From Citrobacter sp. Awk 4 (lineage in GTDB: Bacteria > Pseudomonadota > Gammaproteobacteria > Enterobacterales > Enterobacteriaceae), in NCBI RefSeq assembly GCF_028069725.1, contig NZ_JANEWG010000002.1, positions 91,182 to 155,181 on the forward strand: a stretch of 64,000 bases of DNA, read 5' to 3'. Below, piece by piece: positions 18,088 to 27,725 of this stretch (positions within the stretch are counted from its first letter, which is position 1; each line of letters starts with the position of its first letter). The translations under genes were made by a program, and so were the position numbers. The notes under the pieces are model-generated. The model saw only the letters and a program-made list of their open reading frames with translations. It was not told the DNA's origin and searched no databases.

Positions 18088-18558
18088 TTACCCGTTTGTT
18101 TCGGGTCGAACCGTGTTGAGGCGATTGCCATGCCCGGCGAGACGAGGGGCGAAAAAGCCCAATACGCCGCCTGCGAACAGGCCAGTACAGAACACAATCC
18201 ACACAAACTCTTCACTGAATAATGCCCTGGCGCTGAGCGCGTGGGGAATCAGTTCGTAAAGCATCGCGAGCACACCGCCAATCGCCGCGCAGGCGAGGCT
18301 ACGCCAGTAACGTGATTCGTAAATTTTGTCCGCCAGGCAGGCGCTAAGTATCCCTGTCGCCAGCGCCGGGAGTGCGCCAAGTAACCACGTTATTACCAGA
18401 AACTGTGGCAACACTCTGCTGATATCGAACAGCAACTCCCACGGGGAATCTCTAAAATAGAGCGCCGTGATGGCGATAGTGAGGGGGACGCCAATAAACG
18501 GCCCCAACAACGTAAACCAGCAGGCATGATGGATAATACGGCGTGTTTTTATTTTCAC
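18088..18558 (-). CDS. Unrecognised inner-membrane protein
   Basis: 156 residues with four likely membrane helices: FTLLGPFIGVPLTIAITALYF, FLVITWLLGALPALATGILSA, LACAAIGGVLAMLYELI and FVWIVFCTGLFAGGVLGFFAP. I do not recognise the family and recall no E. coli K-12 gene in this place. It starts with a plausible ribosome site (GGGGATCCTGTGAAA region). It lies downstream of phnP on the same strand, with a 69-base gap, so it might be cotranscribed with the phn genes; no function should be inferred from that alone. Confidence 0.65.
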   Translation of the reverse strand: MKIKTRRIIHHACWFTLLGPFIGVPLTIAITALYFRDSPWELLFDISRVLPQFLVITWLLGALPALATGILSACLADKIYESRYWRSLACAAIGGVLAMLYELIPHALSARALFSEEFVWIVFCTGLFAGGVLGFFAPRLAGHGNRLNTVRPETNG

Positions 18559-18627
18559 AGGATCCCCTCAGCGTGTTTTCTCTGAAGGGACAATAAGTCG
18601 CGTAAGTGAAGAGACGATGAAGTGTGG

Positions 18628-19386
18628 CTAATCCAGCACAATTTCCATCCCATCGAAGCCCGCTTCAATGCCTTCCGGCAGCGGGTTCTCCATCAGCCAC
18701 AGGTCGAACTGATGGCTGATGTGGGTGAGGATCACCCGTGGGCTGCGGATGACGTCGTTCAGCGCCAGCACCGTGTTTACGTCACAGTGGTTACGTGGCG
18801 GCGTTTCGCGCGGCGGGTGGCTACAGTCGATAATGATCGCCTGCGGCTGATTGTTCTGTAAAAATTTCAGTGTTTTGTCTGGCAATCCGGCGGTATCGGC
18901 GAGCCACGCCACACGGCTGTGCGCCGTTTCCAGCAGATAGCCAAACGTCAGCTTTGAGTGATTCAACGGCAGTGGCGTGACCTGCAATCCCTGCAAATCA
19001 AACACCACAAACGGCTTCACCGTGTGACTGAAATCCAGAATACCAGGATGTTTAAACAAATCATCACAACCTTGATCGTCCGGCGGGCCGTATACCGGGA
19101 TCGTCGCCCCCACACCCCAGCGGAGCGGAAACAGCCCTTGGACATGATCCATATGGTAGTGAGTGAGCAGAAACTGCCGGAAAGAGCCGGCAGGCCAGTT
19201 GTCCATCAGATCGTGCAGACCGGCGTCCAGCAGCGTTACTGCGTCGTTGAATTTGAGTGATCCACTACAGGGGCGGCGGCGATAGTGCGGCTGCACGCGC
19301 GCGCGACGACAGGCGGCGCAGTCGCAACCAAACACGGGCACCTGCTGTGCGCCACCGGTGCCGGTTAAGGTGATGGTCAAACTCAT
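18628..19386 (-). CDS. phnP: PhnP, phosphoribosyl cyclic phosphodiesterase
   Basis: 252-residue metallo-beta-lactamase-fold enzyme. The metal motif THYHMDH gives H76, H78, D80 and H81, and the structural zinc cluster CDCAAC gives C21, C23 and C26. PhnP opens 5-phosphoribosyl 1,2-cyclic phosphate, the sugar left after C-P bond cleavage, to ribose 1,5-bisphosphate, which PhnN then converts to PRPP. It is the distal gene of the phn operon, separated from phnO by a REP. Confidence 0.95.
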   Translation of the reverse strand: MSLTITLTGTGGAQQVPVFGCDCAACRRARVQPHYRRRPCSGSLKFNDAVTLLDAGLHDLMDNWPAGSFRQFLLTHYHMDHVQGLFPLRWGVGATIPVYGPPDDQGCDDLFKHPGILDFSHTVKPFVVFDLQGLQVTPLPLNHSKLTFGYLLETAHSRVAWLADTAGLPDKTLKFLQNNQPQAIIIDCSHPPRETPPRNHCDVNTVLALNDVIRSPRVILTHISHQFDLWLMENPLPEGIEAGFDGMEIVLD

Positions 19387-19408
19387 CGTGACTCCCCTTG
19401 TCGTATCG

Positions 19409-19445
19409 TGCCGGATGGCGACGCGAGCGTCTTATCCGGCCTACA
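19409..19445. repeat. REP between phnO and phnP
   Basis: A single palindrome GTGCCGGATGGCG...CGTCTTATCCGGCCTAC inside the phn operon. Confidence 0.9.
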
Positions 19446-19449
19446 TACC

Positions 19450-19884
19450 TCACAGTGCTTTGGTGAAGCGGAAATGGCTCCGTTCATAGCCTTCGCGCAG
19501 GTAAAAACGGTGCGCGTTGTGACGCGTCACGCTGGTAGAAAGCTCAGTCATTTCTGCCCCCGCCTGGCGCGCTTCCTCCTCTGCCCACGCCAGCAGCCGA
19601 CTGCCGACTTTGCCACCGCGTGCATGCGGCATCACCACCAGTTCCTGAATTTCGCCAATCCAGTTGGCGTGATGCAGATGAAACTGCAGATGCAAACCAA
19701 TCATGCCAACCACCTGGCCGTCGAGCAGCGCCAGTTGGTAGCGCAGATTGCTATCCTGCAAATTGGCGGCAAACCCGGCGTTAAAGGCCTGGCGGTTAAA
19801 TTCGGCCTGCTTCAGTTCGCAGATAAGCGCGTAGACGGCCTCGGTATCGCCTGGCGTGGCGCGGCGTAGTTCACAGTTAAACAT
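19450..19884 (-). CDS. phnO: PhnO, aminoalkylphosphonate N-acetyltransferase
   Basis: 144-residue GNAT acetyltransferase with the acetyl-CoA loop [21 protein letters not shown] and the C-terminal THR-rich strand [18 protein letters not shown]. PhnO acetylates 1-aminoalkylphosphonates, needed for their use and for detoxification. It overlaps phnN by eight bases. Confidence 0.93.
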   Translation of the reverse strand: MFNCELRRATPGDTEAVYALICELKQAEFNRQAFNAGFAANLQDSNLRYQLALLDGQVVGMIGLHLQFHLHHANWIGEIQELVVMPHARGGKVGSRLLAWAEEEARQAGAEMTELSTSVTRHNAHRFYLREGYERSHFRFTKAL

Positions 19885-20425
19885 CTATTTTCTCCTTGTG
19901 ACCCATCAGCGCGAGTAACGCATCGACGGACTGCAGTAAACTTCCGTCGTTATTCAGCGTATGACAGTTAAATGGCGCGTAACGGGCGGCGCGCTCGAGG
20001 CGGGCGGCGATTTCCGTTTCATTTTCTCTCCCGCGAGCCTGTAAGCGCTGGCGCAGGATAGCAGAAGATACCTGTAAACAGACAGGAAACAACGATACGC
20101 CATAGCGCGCCCGCGCTTGCGCCAGATGCGCGCGTGAACCGTTGACCACGACGTCGAAACCGGCGTGGAGCCAGAGGTCAATTTCTATCCCTATACCGTA
20201 GTAAAAACCGTTGGCGTGCCAGCTTAGCGCCAGCAGATTCTGCCCGGCGCGGGTAAAAAACTCGTGTTCGCTGAGGGCAATATGGTTTTCATGCCCGGCG
20301 TTGGCTGCCCGGGTGATGTAGCGATGCGCCACCAGCAGCTGCGCAGGTTCCTGTTGGCGAAGTGCCGTCAGCAGGCTGTCCTTCCCAGAGCCGGACGGCC
20401 CCATTAACCAGATCAGTTTTCCCAT
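19877..20425 (-). CDS. phnN: PhnN, ribose 1,5-bisphosphokinase
   Basis: 182-residue P-loop kinase related to guanylate kinase; Walker A GPSGSGKD (9-16). It phosphorylates ribose 1,5-bisphosphate to PRPP, returning the ribose from phosphonate breakdown to nucleotide synthesis. The start lies two bases after the phnM stop and the end overlaps phnO. Confidence 0.94.
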   Translation of the reverse strand: MGKLIWLMGPSGSGKDSLLTALRQQEPAQLLVAHRYITRAANAGHENHIALSEHEFFTRAGQNLLALSWHANGFYYGIGIEIDLWLHAGFDVVVNGSRAHLAQARARYGVSLFPVCLQVSSAILRQRLQARGRENETEIAARLERAARYAPFNCHTLNNDGSLLQSVDALLALMGHKEKIDV

Positions 20426-20427
20426 CG

Positions 20428-21564
20428 TCAGAACACCCTTTTCCCCTGCCGCCAGACGTGGTCGATATGAATGTTGCCGCCTTTGCGGTGCGCCAGCACC
20501 AGGTCGGCACGTTTGCCTTTGGCGATCACGCCGCGATCGTCGAGGTTCAGCGCCCGCGCCGGGTTACGGGTGACCAGTTGAATGGCCTGCGGCAGCGTAA
20601 AGCGGTTGGCAGTGTCATCTGCGACGCGAAATGCCGCATCAAGCAGGCTGGCAGGGTAGTAGTCGGAAGAGAGGATATCCAGCAGTCCCATTTCTGCCAG
20701 CGTATGCGCCGCCACGTTGCCGGAGTGGGAACCGCCGCGCACGATGTTGGGTGCGCCCATCAGCACGTTCATTCCGTGCTGGCGCGAGGCTTCTGCGGCT
20801 GTGAATGTGGTGGGAAATTCAGCGATTACGCTGCCAAGTTGATGCGATTCCTGCACATGTTCTTGGGTGGCGTCATCATGGCTCGCCAGCGCGATATGCC
20901 GCTCGCGACACAGCTGCGCAATGGCAGTGCGGTTCGGCTGCGACCAGCGCGCCGCAAGCTGAAGCTGTTCCTCTTCGTAGCGGGCCATCTGTTCATCGGT
21001 GAGAGAATATTTGCCCTGATAATATTCGCGGTATTTTTCTCGGCTGGCGAACTGACGCTGCCCCGGCGAGTGATCCATCAGCGACACCAGCGTCACCGGT
21101 TCGCGACCCACTAGCTTTTCAAACAGCGGCAGGGTGGTGTGGTGCGGTAACTCGCAGCGCAGATGCAGACGGTGTTCGGCACGGTTGACCCCGCGCTTTT
21201 GCGTCTCCTCCACGGCATTGATCATCTTCTCCAGATTTTCCAGACGGTCGCCGCCGTCGCGCACATCGCCAATCGCCACCGCGTCGAGCACGGTGGTGAT
21301 GCCGCTGGCGACCATCAGCGCGTCATGGCTGCTCATCGCCGAATGGGCGGGCCAGTCCACCTTCGGACGCGGGGTGAAGAATTTGTCGAGATTATCGGTA
21401 TGCAGCTCAATCAGCCCCGGCAGCAGCCAGCCGCCTTCGCCGTCCAGCGCCTCAGGAAGACGGCTCTGACTTTGCGCAAAGGCGCGAATCACGCCATCCT
21501 GCATTTCCAGCGAACCGTGCACCACTTCATCTTCCAGCACCAGTTTTACATTGTTGATAATCAT
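20428..21564 (-). CDS. phnM: PhnM, RPnTP hydrolase
   Basis: 378-residue amidohydrolase-family enzyme: the beta-barrel motif [12 protein letters not shown], a second histidine cluster [12 protein letters not shown] and [10 protein letters not shown]. It removes diphosphate from alpha-D-ribose 1-methylphosphonate 5-triphosphate, giving the 5-phosphate substrate of PhnJ. ATGA overlap with phnL. Confidence 0.95.
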   Translation of the reverse strand: MIINNVKLVLEDEVVHGSLEMQDGVIRAFAQSQSRLPEALDGEGGWLLPGLIELHTDNLDKFFTPRPKVDWPAHSAMSSHDALMVASGITTVLDAVAIGDVRDGGDRLENLEKMINAVEETQKRGVNRAEHRLHLRCELPHHTTLPLFEKLVGREPVTLVSLMDHSPGQRQFASREKYREYYQGKYSLTDEQMARYEEEQLQLAARWSQPNRTAIAQLCRERHIALASHDDATQEHVQESHQLGSVIAEFPTTFTAAEASRQHGMNVLMGAPNIVRGGSHSGNVAAHTLAEMGLLDILSSDYYPASLLDAAFRVADDTANRFTLPQAIQLVTRNPARALNLDDRGVIAKGKRADLVLAHRKGGNIHIDHVWRQGKRVF

Positions 21565-22247
21565 GCTGTTGTTCCCATCAGATGCAATCGATCCGCCACG
21601 CGCTCGCGCACGGTGCTATCGTGAAAAATGCCGACAATCGCTGCGCCGCGTGTTTTCGCCTCTTCAATCAGCACCACCACCGCCGCGCTGTTTTTAGCGT
21701 CCAGCGAGGCGGTGGGTTCATCAAGCAGCAGAATGGGGTAATCGACAATAAATCCACGGGCGATGTTGACGCGCTGCTGTTCACCGCCGGAAAAGGTGGA
21801 TGGGGCGAGATGCCACAGCCGTTCCGGCACGTTCAGACGGGTCAGCAGGTTTGCCGCTTTGGCGGCGCACGCCTCGCGCGGTTCGCCGAGATCCAGTAGC
21901 GGCTGCATCACCACGTCCAGCGCGCAGACGCGCGGGATCACCCGCAGGAATTGGCTGACCCAGCCAATCGTAGAGCGACGGACTTCCAGCACCTTGCGGG
22001 CCGGTGCCTGTACCAGATCCACCCATTCGGCGTGATGGCGAATGTGAATATGCCCTTCGTCGGGCAGATAGTTAGCGTACAAGGAGCGTAACAGCGTCGA
22101 TTTGCCGCTGCCGGAGTGGCCGTGCAGCACCACGCATTCGCCCTTTTTTACCTCCAGCGAGGCATTTTGCAGCACCGGCAGGCGCACGCCGTTTTGCTGG
22201 TGAAGCACAAAGGTTTTACTCACGTTTTCAACGCGGATCGCGTTCAT
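21561..22247 (-). CDS. phnL: PhnL, ABC-type subunit of the C-P lyase system
   Basis: 228-residue ABC ATPase: Walker [10 protein letters not shown], signature [14 protein letters not shown], Walker [12 protein letters not shown]. PhnL does not act in import; it supports PhnGHI-catalysed ribosylation and docks on the core complex through PhnK. The ATG at 22247 follows AGAGGC and gives the family start [11 protein letters not shown]; upstream in-frame codons derive from the intergenic region. Confidence 0.94.
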   Translation of the reverse strand: MNAIRVENVSKTFVLHQQNGVRLPVLQNASLEVKKGECVVLHGHSGSGKSTLLRSLYANYLPDEGHIHIRHHAEWVDLVQAPARKVLEVRRSTIGWVSQFLRVIPRVCALDVVMQPLLDLGEPREACAAKAANLLTRLNVPERLWHLAPSTFSGGEQQRVNIARGFIVDYPILLLDEPTASLDAKNSAAVVVLIEEAKTRGAAIVGIFHDSTVRERVADRLHLMGTTA

Positions 22248-22278
22248 TTTTAGCCTCTTTAAGCATTTGTGCATTCAA

Positions 22279-22356
22279 TTGCCTGATGGCGCTTTGCTTA
22301 TCAGGCCTACAGGTTTCGTAGGCCGGATAAGACGCGTTAGCGTCACCATCCGGCAA
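22279..22356. repeat. REP pair between phnK and phnL
   Basis: GCCTGATGGCGCTTTGCTTATCAGGC-type palindrome followed by GGCCGGATAAGACGCG with CGTCACCATCCGGC, inside the phn operon. Confidence 0.9.
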
Positions 22357-22366
22357 AACAGCGACA

Positions 22367-23125
22367 TCAATTCTGTAAAACCGACGACACCAGCAACTGG
22401 GTATAAGGGTGATGCGGATCGTCGAGCACACGGTCGGTTAACCCACTTTCCACCACCTGGCCCTGCTTCATCACCAGCAGACGGTCCGCCAGCAGGCGCG
22501 CGACGCCCAAATCATGGGTGACAATCACCACCGCCAGATCCAGCTCCACCACCAGCCCGCGCAACAGGTCCAGCAGTTTGGCCTGTACGGAAACGTCCAG
22601 CCCGCCGGTGGGTTCATCCATAAACACCAGCTTCGGGTGAGTGACGAGGTTACGGGCAATCTGCAAACGCTGCTGCATACCGCCGGAAAAGGTGGTTGGC
22701 AGATCGTCAATACGTGAGGCGGGGATCTCCACCTCCTCCAGCCAGCGTTTCGCGGTAGTGCGAATCTCACCGTAGTGACGCGCGCCGGTCGCCATCAGGC
22801 GTTCGCCGATATTGCCGCCCGCCGACACCTGACGGCGCAGACCGTCCAGCGGGTGCTGATGCACCACGCCCCATTCGGTGCGCAGCAGGCGGCGACGGTC
22901 AGCTTCGTGCATGCCGTACAACGAACGGTTCTGGTACTGAATCTCGCCCGACTGCGGCGTCAGGCGTGAAGAGATCGATTTCAGCAGGGTGGTTTTGCCG
23001 GACCCGGACTCCCCGACAATGCCCAGCACTTCGCCGGGCCACAGGTCAAAAGAGACCTCGCTGAAGCCTTTGCCCGGCGCGTAGAGATGGGTCAGGTTGT
23101 TAACCGAAAGCAGCGGTTGCGTCAT
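22367..23125 (-). CDS. phnK: PhnK, ABC-type subunit of C-P lyase
   Basis: 252-residue ABC ATPase: Walker A GESGSGKTT, signature FSGGMQQRLQIARN, Walker B KLVFMDEPTGGLD. PhnK binds the PhnGHIJ core at PhnJ and couples ATP hydrolysis to remodelling of the lyase. The start is placed at 23125 (MTQPLLSVNN), overlapping the phnJ stop by four bases; the open frame continues 16 codons upstream inside phnJ. Confidence 0.95.
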   Translation of the reverse strand: MTQPLLSVNNLTHLYAPGKGFSEVSFDLWPGEVLGIVGESGSGKTTLLKSISSRLTPQSGEIQYQNRSLYGMHEADRRRLLRTEWGVVHQHPLDGLRRQVSAGGNIGERLMATGARHYGEIRTTAKRWLEEVEIPASRIDDLPTTFSGGMQQRLQIARNLVTHPKLVFMDEPTGGLDVSVQAKLLDLLRGLVVELDLAVVIVTHDLGVARLLADRLLVMKQGQVVESGLTDRVLDDPHHPYTQLLVSSVLQN

Positions 23126-23970
23126 TGGCTGAGGGCCTCGCTCTGTTGGCGGCAATAGTCGGTGTCGGAGCAAACAAACATCCGTTTGCCGGTGTCATCG
23201 AGCACCACTTCATCAAGATAACTGTGGGTCGAACCGCAGAGGGCGCAGGGCTCATCCCAGGTTTGTACGGAAAACGGGTGATCGTCGAAATCGAGGCTTT
23301 CCACGCGGGTATACGGCGGCACGGCATAGATCCGTTTTTCGCGTCCCGCGCCAAACAGTTGCAGGGCTGGCATCCTGTCCATCTTCGGGTTATCGAATTT
23401 CGGGATTGGCGAAGGGTCCATCACGTAGCGGCCGTTGACCTTCACCGGGTAGGCGTAAGTTGTCGCGATGTGACCGAAACGGGCGATATCTTCATACAAC
23501 TTCACCTGCATGATCCCGTACTCTTCCAGCGCGTGCATGGTGCGGGTTTCCGTTTCACGCGGTTCGATAAAGCGCAGCGGTTCCGGGATCGGCACCTGGA
23601 AGATAATGATCTGATCTTCCACCAGCGGCGTTTCCGGGATCCGGTGACGGGTCTGGATCAACGTGGCATCTGCCGTGCGCTCGGTGGTGCTCACTCCGGT
23701 GACGCGTTTGAAGAAGTTGCGGATCGACACCGCGTTAGTGGTGTCATCCGCGCCCTGATCAATCACTTTCAGCACGTCCGGTTCGCCAATCACGCTGGCG
23801 GTCAACTGGATGCCGCCAGTCCCCCAACCGTAAGGCATCGGCATTTCGCGCCCGCCAAACGGCACCTGATAACCGGGAATGGCCACCGCTTTCAAAATGG
23901 CGCGGCGGATCATGCGTTTGGTCTGTTCATCCAGATAAGCAACGTTGTAGCCGGAGAGGTTAGTGGTCAC
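23122..23970 (-). CDS. phnJ: PhnJ, radical SAM C-P lyase
   Basis: 282-residue catalytic subunit that cleaves the carbon-phosphorus bond of 5-phosphoribosyl 1-phosphonate through a SAM-derived radical. The 4Fe-4S and radical cysteines are visible in CALC (C242, C245), FVCSD (C267) and DYCRQ (C273). The start is a GTG at 23970 giving MTTNLSGYN, preceded by AGGAGG at a six-base spacing; it overlaps phnI by 11 bases. The longer open frame running to 24129 is inside phnI and should not be used. Confidence 0.96.
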   Translation of the reverse strand: MTTNLSGYNVAYLDEQTKRMIRRAILKAVAIPGYQVPFGGREMPMPYGWGTGGIQLTASVIGEPDVLKVIDQGADDTTNAVSIRNFFKRVTGVSTTERTADATLIQTRHRIPETPLVEDQIIIFQVPIPEPLRFIEPRETETRTMHALEEYGIMQVKLYEDIARFGHIATTYAYPVKVNGRYVMDPSPIPKFDNPKMDRMPALQLFGAGREKRIYAVPPYTRVESLDFDDHPFSVQTWDEPCALCGSTHSYLDEVVLDDTGKRMFVCSDTDYCRQQSEALSQ

Positions 23971-25027
23971 GGGCGGCCTCCTGTTGCAGGCGTTTGAGCA
24001 GCTCCAGCTCGGCCTGGAAATCGACGTAATGGGGAAGTTTGAGGTGCGAAACAAACCCCGCCGCCTCGACGTTATCCGCATGCGCCAGCACGAACTCCTC
24101 GTCCTGCGCCGGTCCGGTGACCGTTTCATCGTAGTCGGGTGCCTGTAGAGCGCGGTCTACCAGCGCCATCGCCATCGCTTTGCGTTCGCTCATGCCGAAC
24201 ACCAGTCCGTAACCGCGAGTAAAATGCGGGGCTTCATTTTCCGGTGCGACAAAGCCGTTAACCATTTCGCACTCAGTCATCAGCAGTTCACCGACGTTTA
24301 CCGCAAATCCCAACTCTTCTGGCACCATTTCCAGCTCTACGTAGCCGCTGCGGATTTCGGCGGCAAACGGGTGGTTGCGTCCGTAACCACGTTGGGTGGA
24401 GTAGGCCAGCGCCAGCAGATAGCCTTCGTCACCGCGCATCAACTGTTGCAGGCGCGAGGAACGTGAACAGGGGTAAACCGGCGGCGTGCGGGTGATGTCG
24501 TCAGGCTGAGCGCCGTTATCTTCTTCTGGCTTTGCCAGACCCTGATTGACCAGTAGCGAAAAGACGTGCGGCGCGGCGTCTTGCGCGTTCTCTGCGGGAC
24601 GTAGCGGCGGCGTCTCGCCATTGGCCAGCAGGGTAAAATCGAGCAGGCGATGGGTGTAGTCGTAGGTTGGCCCCAACAACTGCCCACCGGGAATATCCTT
24701 GTAAACGGCGGAGATCCGGCGTTCCAGGCGCATCCCGGCGGTATCCAGCGGTTCGCTCACCGCCAGCTTCGCCAGCGTGGTGCGGTAGGCGCGCAGCAGG
24801 AAGATCGCTTCGACGTTATCGCCGCTGGCCTGTTTCAGCGCCAGCGCCGCCAGTTCGCGGTCAGCGATACCGCCTTCGGTCATCACCCGGTCGACGGCGA
24901 GATTCATCTGCTGTTCGATTTGCGCCACGCTCAGTTCGGCAATCGTGCTGTCACCCCGACGTCGGTGCTCCTGTAACGCATGGGCGTTGGCTATTGCCTT
25001 TTCGCCCCCTTTAACGGCGACGTACAT
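23960..25027 (-). CDS. phnI: PhnI, core subunit of the C-P lyase complex
   Basis: 355-residue PhnI family protein, nucleosidase subunit of the PhnG2H2I2J2 core. With PhnG, PhnH and PhnL it attaches the phosphonate to the ribose of ATP, displacing adenine. The C-terminal half (ITRTPPVYPCSRSSRLQQL, YSTQRGYGRNHPF, PHFTRGYGLVFGMSERKAM) is strongly conserved. The start is the ATG at 25027, overlapping the phnH stop (TGATG), and gives the usual MYVAVKGGE. Confidence 0.95.
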   Translation of the reverse strand: MYVAVKGGEKAIANAHALQEHRRRGDSTIAELSVAQIEQQMNLAVDRVMTEGGIADRELAALALKQASGDNVEAIFLLRAYRTTLAKLAVSEPLDTAGMRLERRISAVYKDIPGGQLLGPTYDYTHRLLDFTLLANGETPPLRPAENAQDAAPHVFSLLVNQGLAKPEEDNGAQPDDITRTPPVYPCSRSSRLQQLMRGDEGYLLALAYSTQRGYGRNHPFAAEIRSGYVELEMVPEELGFAVNVGELLMTECEMVNGFVAPENEAPHFTRGYGLVFGMSERKAMAMALVDRALQAPDYDETVTGPAQDEEFVLAHADNVEAAGFVSHLKLPHYVDFQAELELLKRLQQEAARDH

Positions 25028-25623
25028 CAGCACACCTCCACATGGGTGGTTCGGGGAATAGCCAACAGTCGGTCGCCGCAGGTGAGGATCAGATCGACCC
25101 CCAGCGGGAAAGGATGCGGGCGCTCGGTAAGTTCGTGGATCAGGCAGTCCGGCAGCTGTGGCGCGATCATGCGCTCCTCTGCAATACCCGCGCCGGTGAG
25201 ACGCAGCATGCGTCCGCCGCTTAAACTGGCGACCTGCACGATGAGCGTGGCGCTGGTTTCCGGTGCGACGGCTGAACCGGCGGAGAGAGCATTTAACTGC
25301 GCGCTGCTGATGTGCTCGTCGGCGACGGCAAAGGTCGCCCGTTGCGGCTGTTCTACCAGGGTTGCGTTGGTGTGAAAACGCAGGTTCTGACTGGCAATGT
25401 CATTATTCATAGAAGGGGCCAGCCAGACCGGCGTGTCGCCGTCGACCAGCGTCAGCAGCACGCTGGTGGTAGCAAGATTCAACGGTTGCCAGCCGTGTTT
25501 CAGTTGCTGCAGGGCCACAATGACGCCCGGTTCGCTCATGGCTTTCAGCAGACGGCGAAAGCTCTGTTGTGCGTCCTGGACAGGTGAGTGAAAGGCGGTC
25601 AGTAGTGCTGTCGATCGTGTCAT
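25027..25623 (-). CDS. phnH: PhnH, core subunit of the C-P lyase complex
   Basis: 198-residue PhnH family protein with the conserved segments [20 protein letters not shown] and GIDLILTCG-like [24 protein letters not shown] at the end. It is a structural subunit of PhnGHIJ, related in fold to PLP-dependent transferases but without cofactor. Start and stop overlap phnG and phnI. Confidence 0.94.
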   Translation of the reverse strand: MTRSTALLTAFHSPVQDAQQSFRRLLKAMSEPGVIVALQQLKHGWQPLNLATTSVLLTLVDGDTPVWLAPSMNNDIASQNLRFHTNATLVEQPQRATFAVADEHISSAQLNALSAGSAVAPETSATLIVQVASLSGGRMLRLTGAGIAEERMIAPQLPDCLIHELTERPHPFPLGVDLILTCGDRLLAIPRTTHVEVC

Positions 25624-26066
25624 GCGTTATCTCCGCGTACCAGCGTGAAGAAGTCGACCCGGCTGGCGTTGACGTCGGCACGGCGAGCGTTATTTAGCGC
25701 GTCGCGTTCCGCTTCCAGCGGGGCAATTAAGGTTTCCATGAGGTTCTGGAAATGCGTCTGTTCCTGGAGCAGCGCGTCAATGACGGCGCACTGCTCGGCG
25801 TGTTGTTTGTTGCGCCCCAGCAGATAGCTGTAGCCCAGCGTGCCGCTGGCAAGGCGCACCACCGCTCGGGTGAGGGTGGTATCCCCGGCGAAGAAGCGGT
25901 TGCCAGTGCCGCCCATTCGCGCCTGAATCTGCATCAGTCCGGTTTCCGGGGCGCGAATCAATTCATATTTAGGCGTCAGCGCCTGGATGCGCGCGTTCAG
26001 TACCTCGGCGCGGCTGTAAGCCAGCGCACGCATCCAGCGCTGGCGGGTAGCGGTATCAAAGTGCAT
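25620..26066 (-). CDS. phnG: PhnG, core subunit of the C-P lyase complex
   Basis: 148-residue PhnG family protein starting [18 protein letters not shown], with the conserved stretch [23 protein letters not shown]. It is part of the PhnGHIJ core and of the PhnGHI ribosyl-transfer activity. The start ATG directly abuts the phnF stop; four-base overlap with phnH. Confidence 0.94.
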   Translation of the reverse strand: MHFDTATRQRWMRALAYSRAEVLNARIQALTPKYELIRAPETGLMQIQARMGGTGNRFFAGDTTLTRAVVRLASGTLGYSYLLGRNKQHAEQCAVIDALLQEQTHFQNLMETLIAPLEAERDALNNARRADVNASRVDFFTLVRGDNA

Positions 26067-26792
26067 TCAGTGCTCCATGATGAATTCGATCATGTCGGCG
26101 CGGGTCAGGCTGACGGAGTATTCCGTTGCCTGCGCTTCGCTTTCACGGTGGTTCAGGGTGCGCACGCAGAGCAGCGGCGCCATATTGGGGATTTCCAGTA
26201 CCTTGCTCTCTTTGGCCTGCGCGCGGCGGGCGCTGATGCGCGTTTGCGTGCGTTGCAGCGCCAGACCCGCGTACTCGCGCAGATAGTCGTGCAGCGAGCC
26301 GCTGCTAAAACCTTGTAGTAACGGCCAGAGCGTGAGGTCGGAAAAGTAGTGGTCAATCAGACACAGGGCGATGCCGTTCACCCGTCGCAGGGTGCGCAGG
26401 TGGATGACGTTGTCGCCCTCTTTGACGCTCAGCGCATCGGCAATGTGGCTGGAAGCCGGGCGCAGCACCGCCAGCAGTTTTTCGCTGGTGGGATGACTCC
26501 CCTGATCCAGCAGGTTCTGGCTGAAGCGTGCCTGGGCGTTGAGCGGGTAATCGAACGGGCGCATGAGCACCAGTATGCCGACGCCCTGACGACGCTGTAC
26601 CCAGCCTTTCTCTACCAGTTGGTCGATAGCGCGGCGCAGGGTGTGGCGGTTCACCTCAAAGCGGGCGGCAAGTTGATGCTCTGCCGGAAGGTAGTCGCCG
26701 CAGCGGTAATGTTGACGAAGCTCCTGCTCAAGTCTGGCGGCAATTTCCTGATAACGTGTTGGGTAACAGGTCGGATGTGTAGACAAGTGCAT
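26067..26792 (-). CDS. phnF: PhnF, GntR-family regulator
   Basis: 241-residue regulator with an N-terminal GntR winged helix (YLPAEHQLAARFEVNRHTLRRAIDQLVEKGWVQR region) and a C-terminal UTRA ligand domain. It is thought to modulate phn expression in addition to PhoB; the ligand is not established. The ATG at 26792 gives the family start MHLSTHPT; a TTG three codons upstream is possible. Confidence 0.92.
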   Translation of the reverse strand: MHLSTHPTCYPTRYQEIAARLEQELRQHYRCGDYLPAEHQLAARFEVNRHTLRRAIDQLVEKGWVQRRQGVGILVLMRPFDYPLNAQARFSQNLLDQGSHPTSEKLLAVLRPASSHIADALSVKEGDNVIHLRTLRRVNGIALCLIDHYFSDLTLWPLLQGFSSGSLHDYLREYAGLALQRTQTRISARRAQAKESKVLEIPNMAPLLCVRTLNHRESEAQATEYSVSLTRADMIEFIMEH

Positions 26793-26812
26793 AGCAATCA
26801 ATGCCTCGCTGA

Positions 26813-27592
26813 TCAGATGAAGTGCTTACGCAAACGCTGGGAGAGGAAATCCAGCAGGCTGACGGTCACGATGATTAGCACCATCAGGGCGCAGGTTTGC
26901 TGAAACTGAAAACCGCGAATCGCCTCCCACAGCGTGACGCCGATGCCGCCTGCGCCGACCATTCCGACCACCGTGGCGGAACGGACGTTGGACTCAAAAC
27001 GGTACAGCGAGTAGGAGATGAGCAGCGGCATTACCTGCGGCAGAACGCCGTAGAGGATCTCTTCGATTTTGTTGGCACCGGTGGCGCGAATGCCTTCTAC
27101 CGGGCCCGGCTCAATGGCTTCTACCGCTTCGGAAAGCAGCTTGGAGAGCACTCCGGTGGTGTGGATAAACAGCGCCATGACGCCCGCAAAGGGGCCAAGA
27201 CCGACGGCGACTACAAACAGCATGGCGAAGACCATTTCGTTAATGGCGCGACAGGCGTCCATCGCCCGGCGCATCGGTTGGTAAATCCACCACGGCACGA
27301 GGTTGTCGGCGCACATCAGGCCGAAAGGAATCGAGAGCACGACGGCGAGGGCGGTGCCCCAGACGGCGATTTGCAGGGTGACGGCCATTTCACCGAGATA
27401 GTCCTGCTACTGGCTGAAGTCCGGCGGGAAGAAATCAGCGGCGAAGGTCGCCATATTGCCGGAATCTTCGATCAGCGTGAGCGGGGCCATTTCAGCGCCC
27501 TTCCACGAGACAATCAGCACGGCGAGCAGGATGGCCCAGCTCAGCAGCGAGAACCAGCTACGCCTGGGCTGTGGGATGGTGATGGTTTGCAT
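26813..27592 (-). pseudogene. phnE: phnE, phosphonate ABC permease interrupted by an amber codon
   Basis: Reading from the ATG at 27592 ([14 protein letters not shown], with GGAG upstream) the frame gives 61 codons, then TAG at 27409-27407, then continues in the same frame ([17 protein letters not shown]...) to a normal C-terminus. Total is 260 codons including the stop, the length of functional PhnE (259 aa). In E. coli the interrupted position is Trp (FSQ-W-QDYL), so a single TGG-to-TAG change explains it. The downstream part holds the permease domain ([17 protein letters not shown]). An internal ATG at 27388 could restart a form lacking the first membrane helix. Without suppression, phosphonate import through PhnCDE should fail. 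A sequencing error is possible. Confidence 0.9.
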
Positions 27593-27625
27593 GGTTGGCT
27601 CCTGGGTGTCGATGTTTCGGGTCTG

Positions 27626-27710
27626 TTGTAGGCCGGATAAGGTGCTGGCACCGCCATCCGGCATGGAATCCCTTGCATTGCCTGATGGCGCTGCGCTTAT
27701 CAGGCCTACA
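27626..27710. repeat. REP pair between phnD and phnE
   Basis: GGCCGGATAAGG...ACCGCCATCCGGC followed by GCCTGATGGCGCTGCGCTTATCAGGC. Open reading from this element into phnE is accidental. Confidence 0.9.
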
Positions 27711-27725
27711 ATTTGGGCACCAGGT

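Noticed and set aside
23971..24129. N-terminal extension of phnJ by 53 codons
   Set aside because: It lies inside phnI in another frame; the GTG at 23970 has AGGAGG and gives the conserved start.
27593..27664. N-terminal extension of phnE
   Set aside because: The extra codons are translated REP sequence; the ATG at 27592 has a ribosome site and matches the family.
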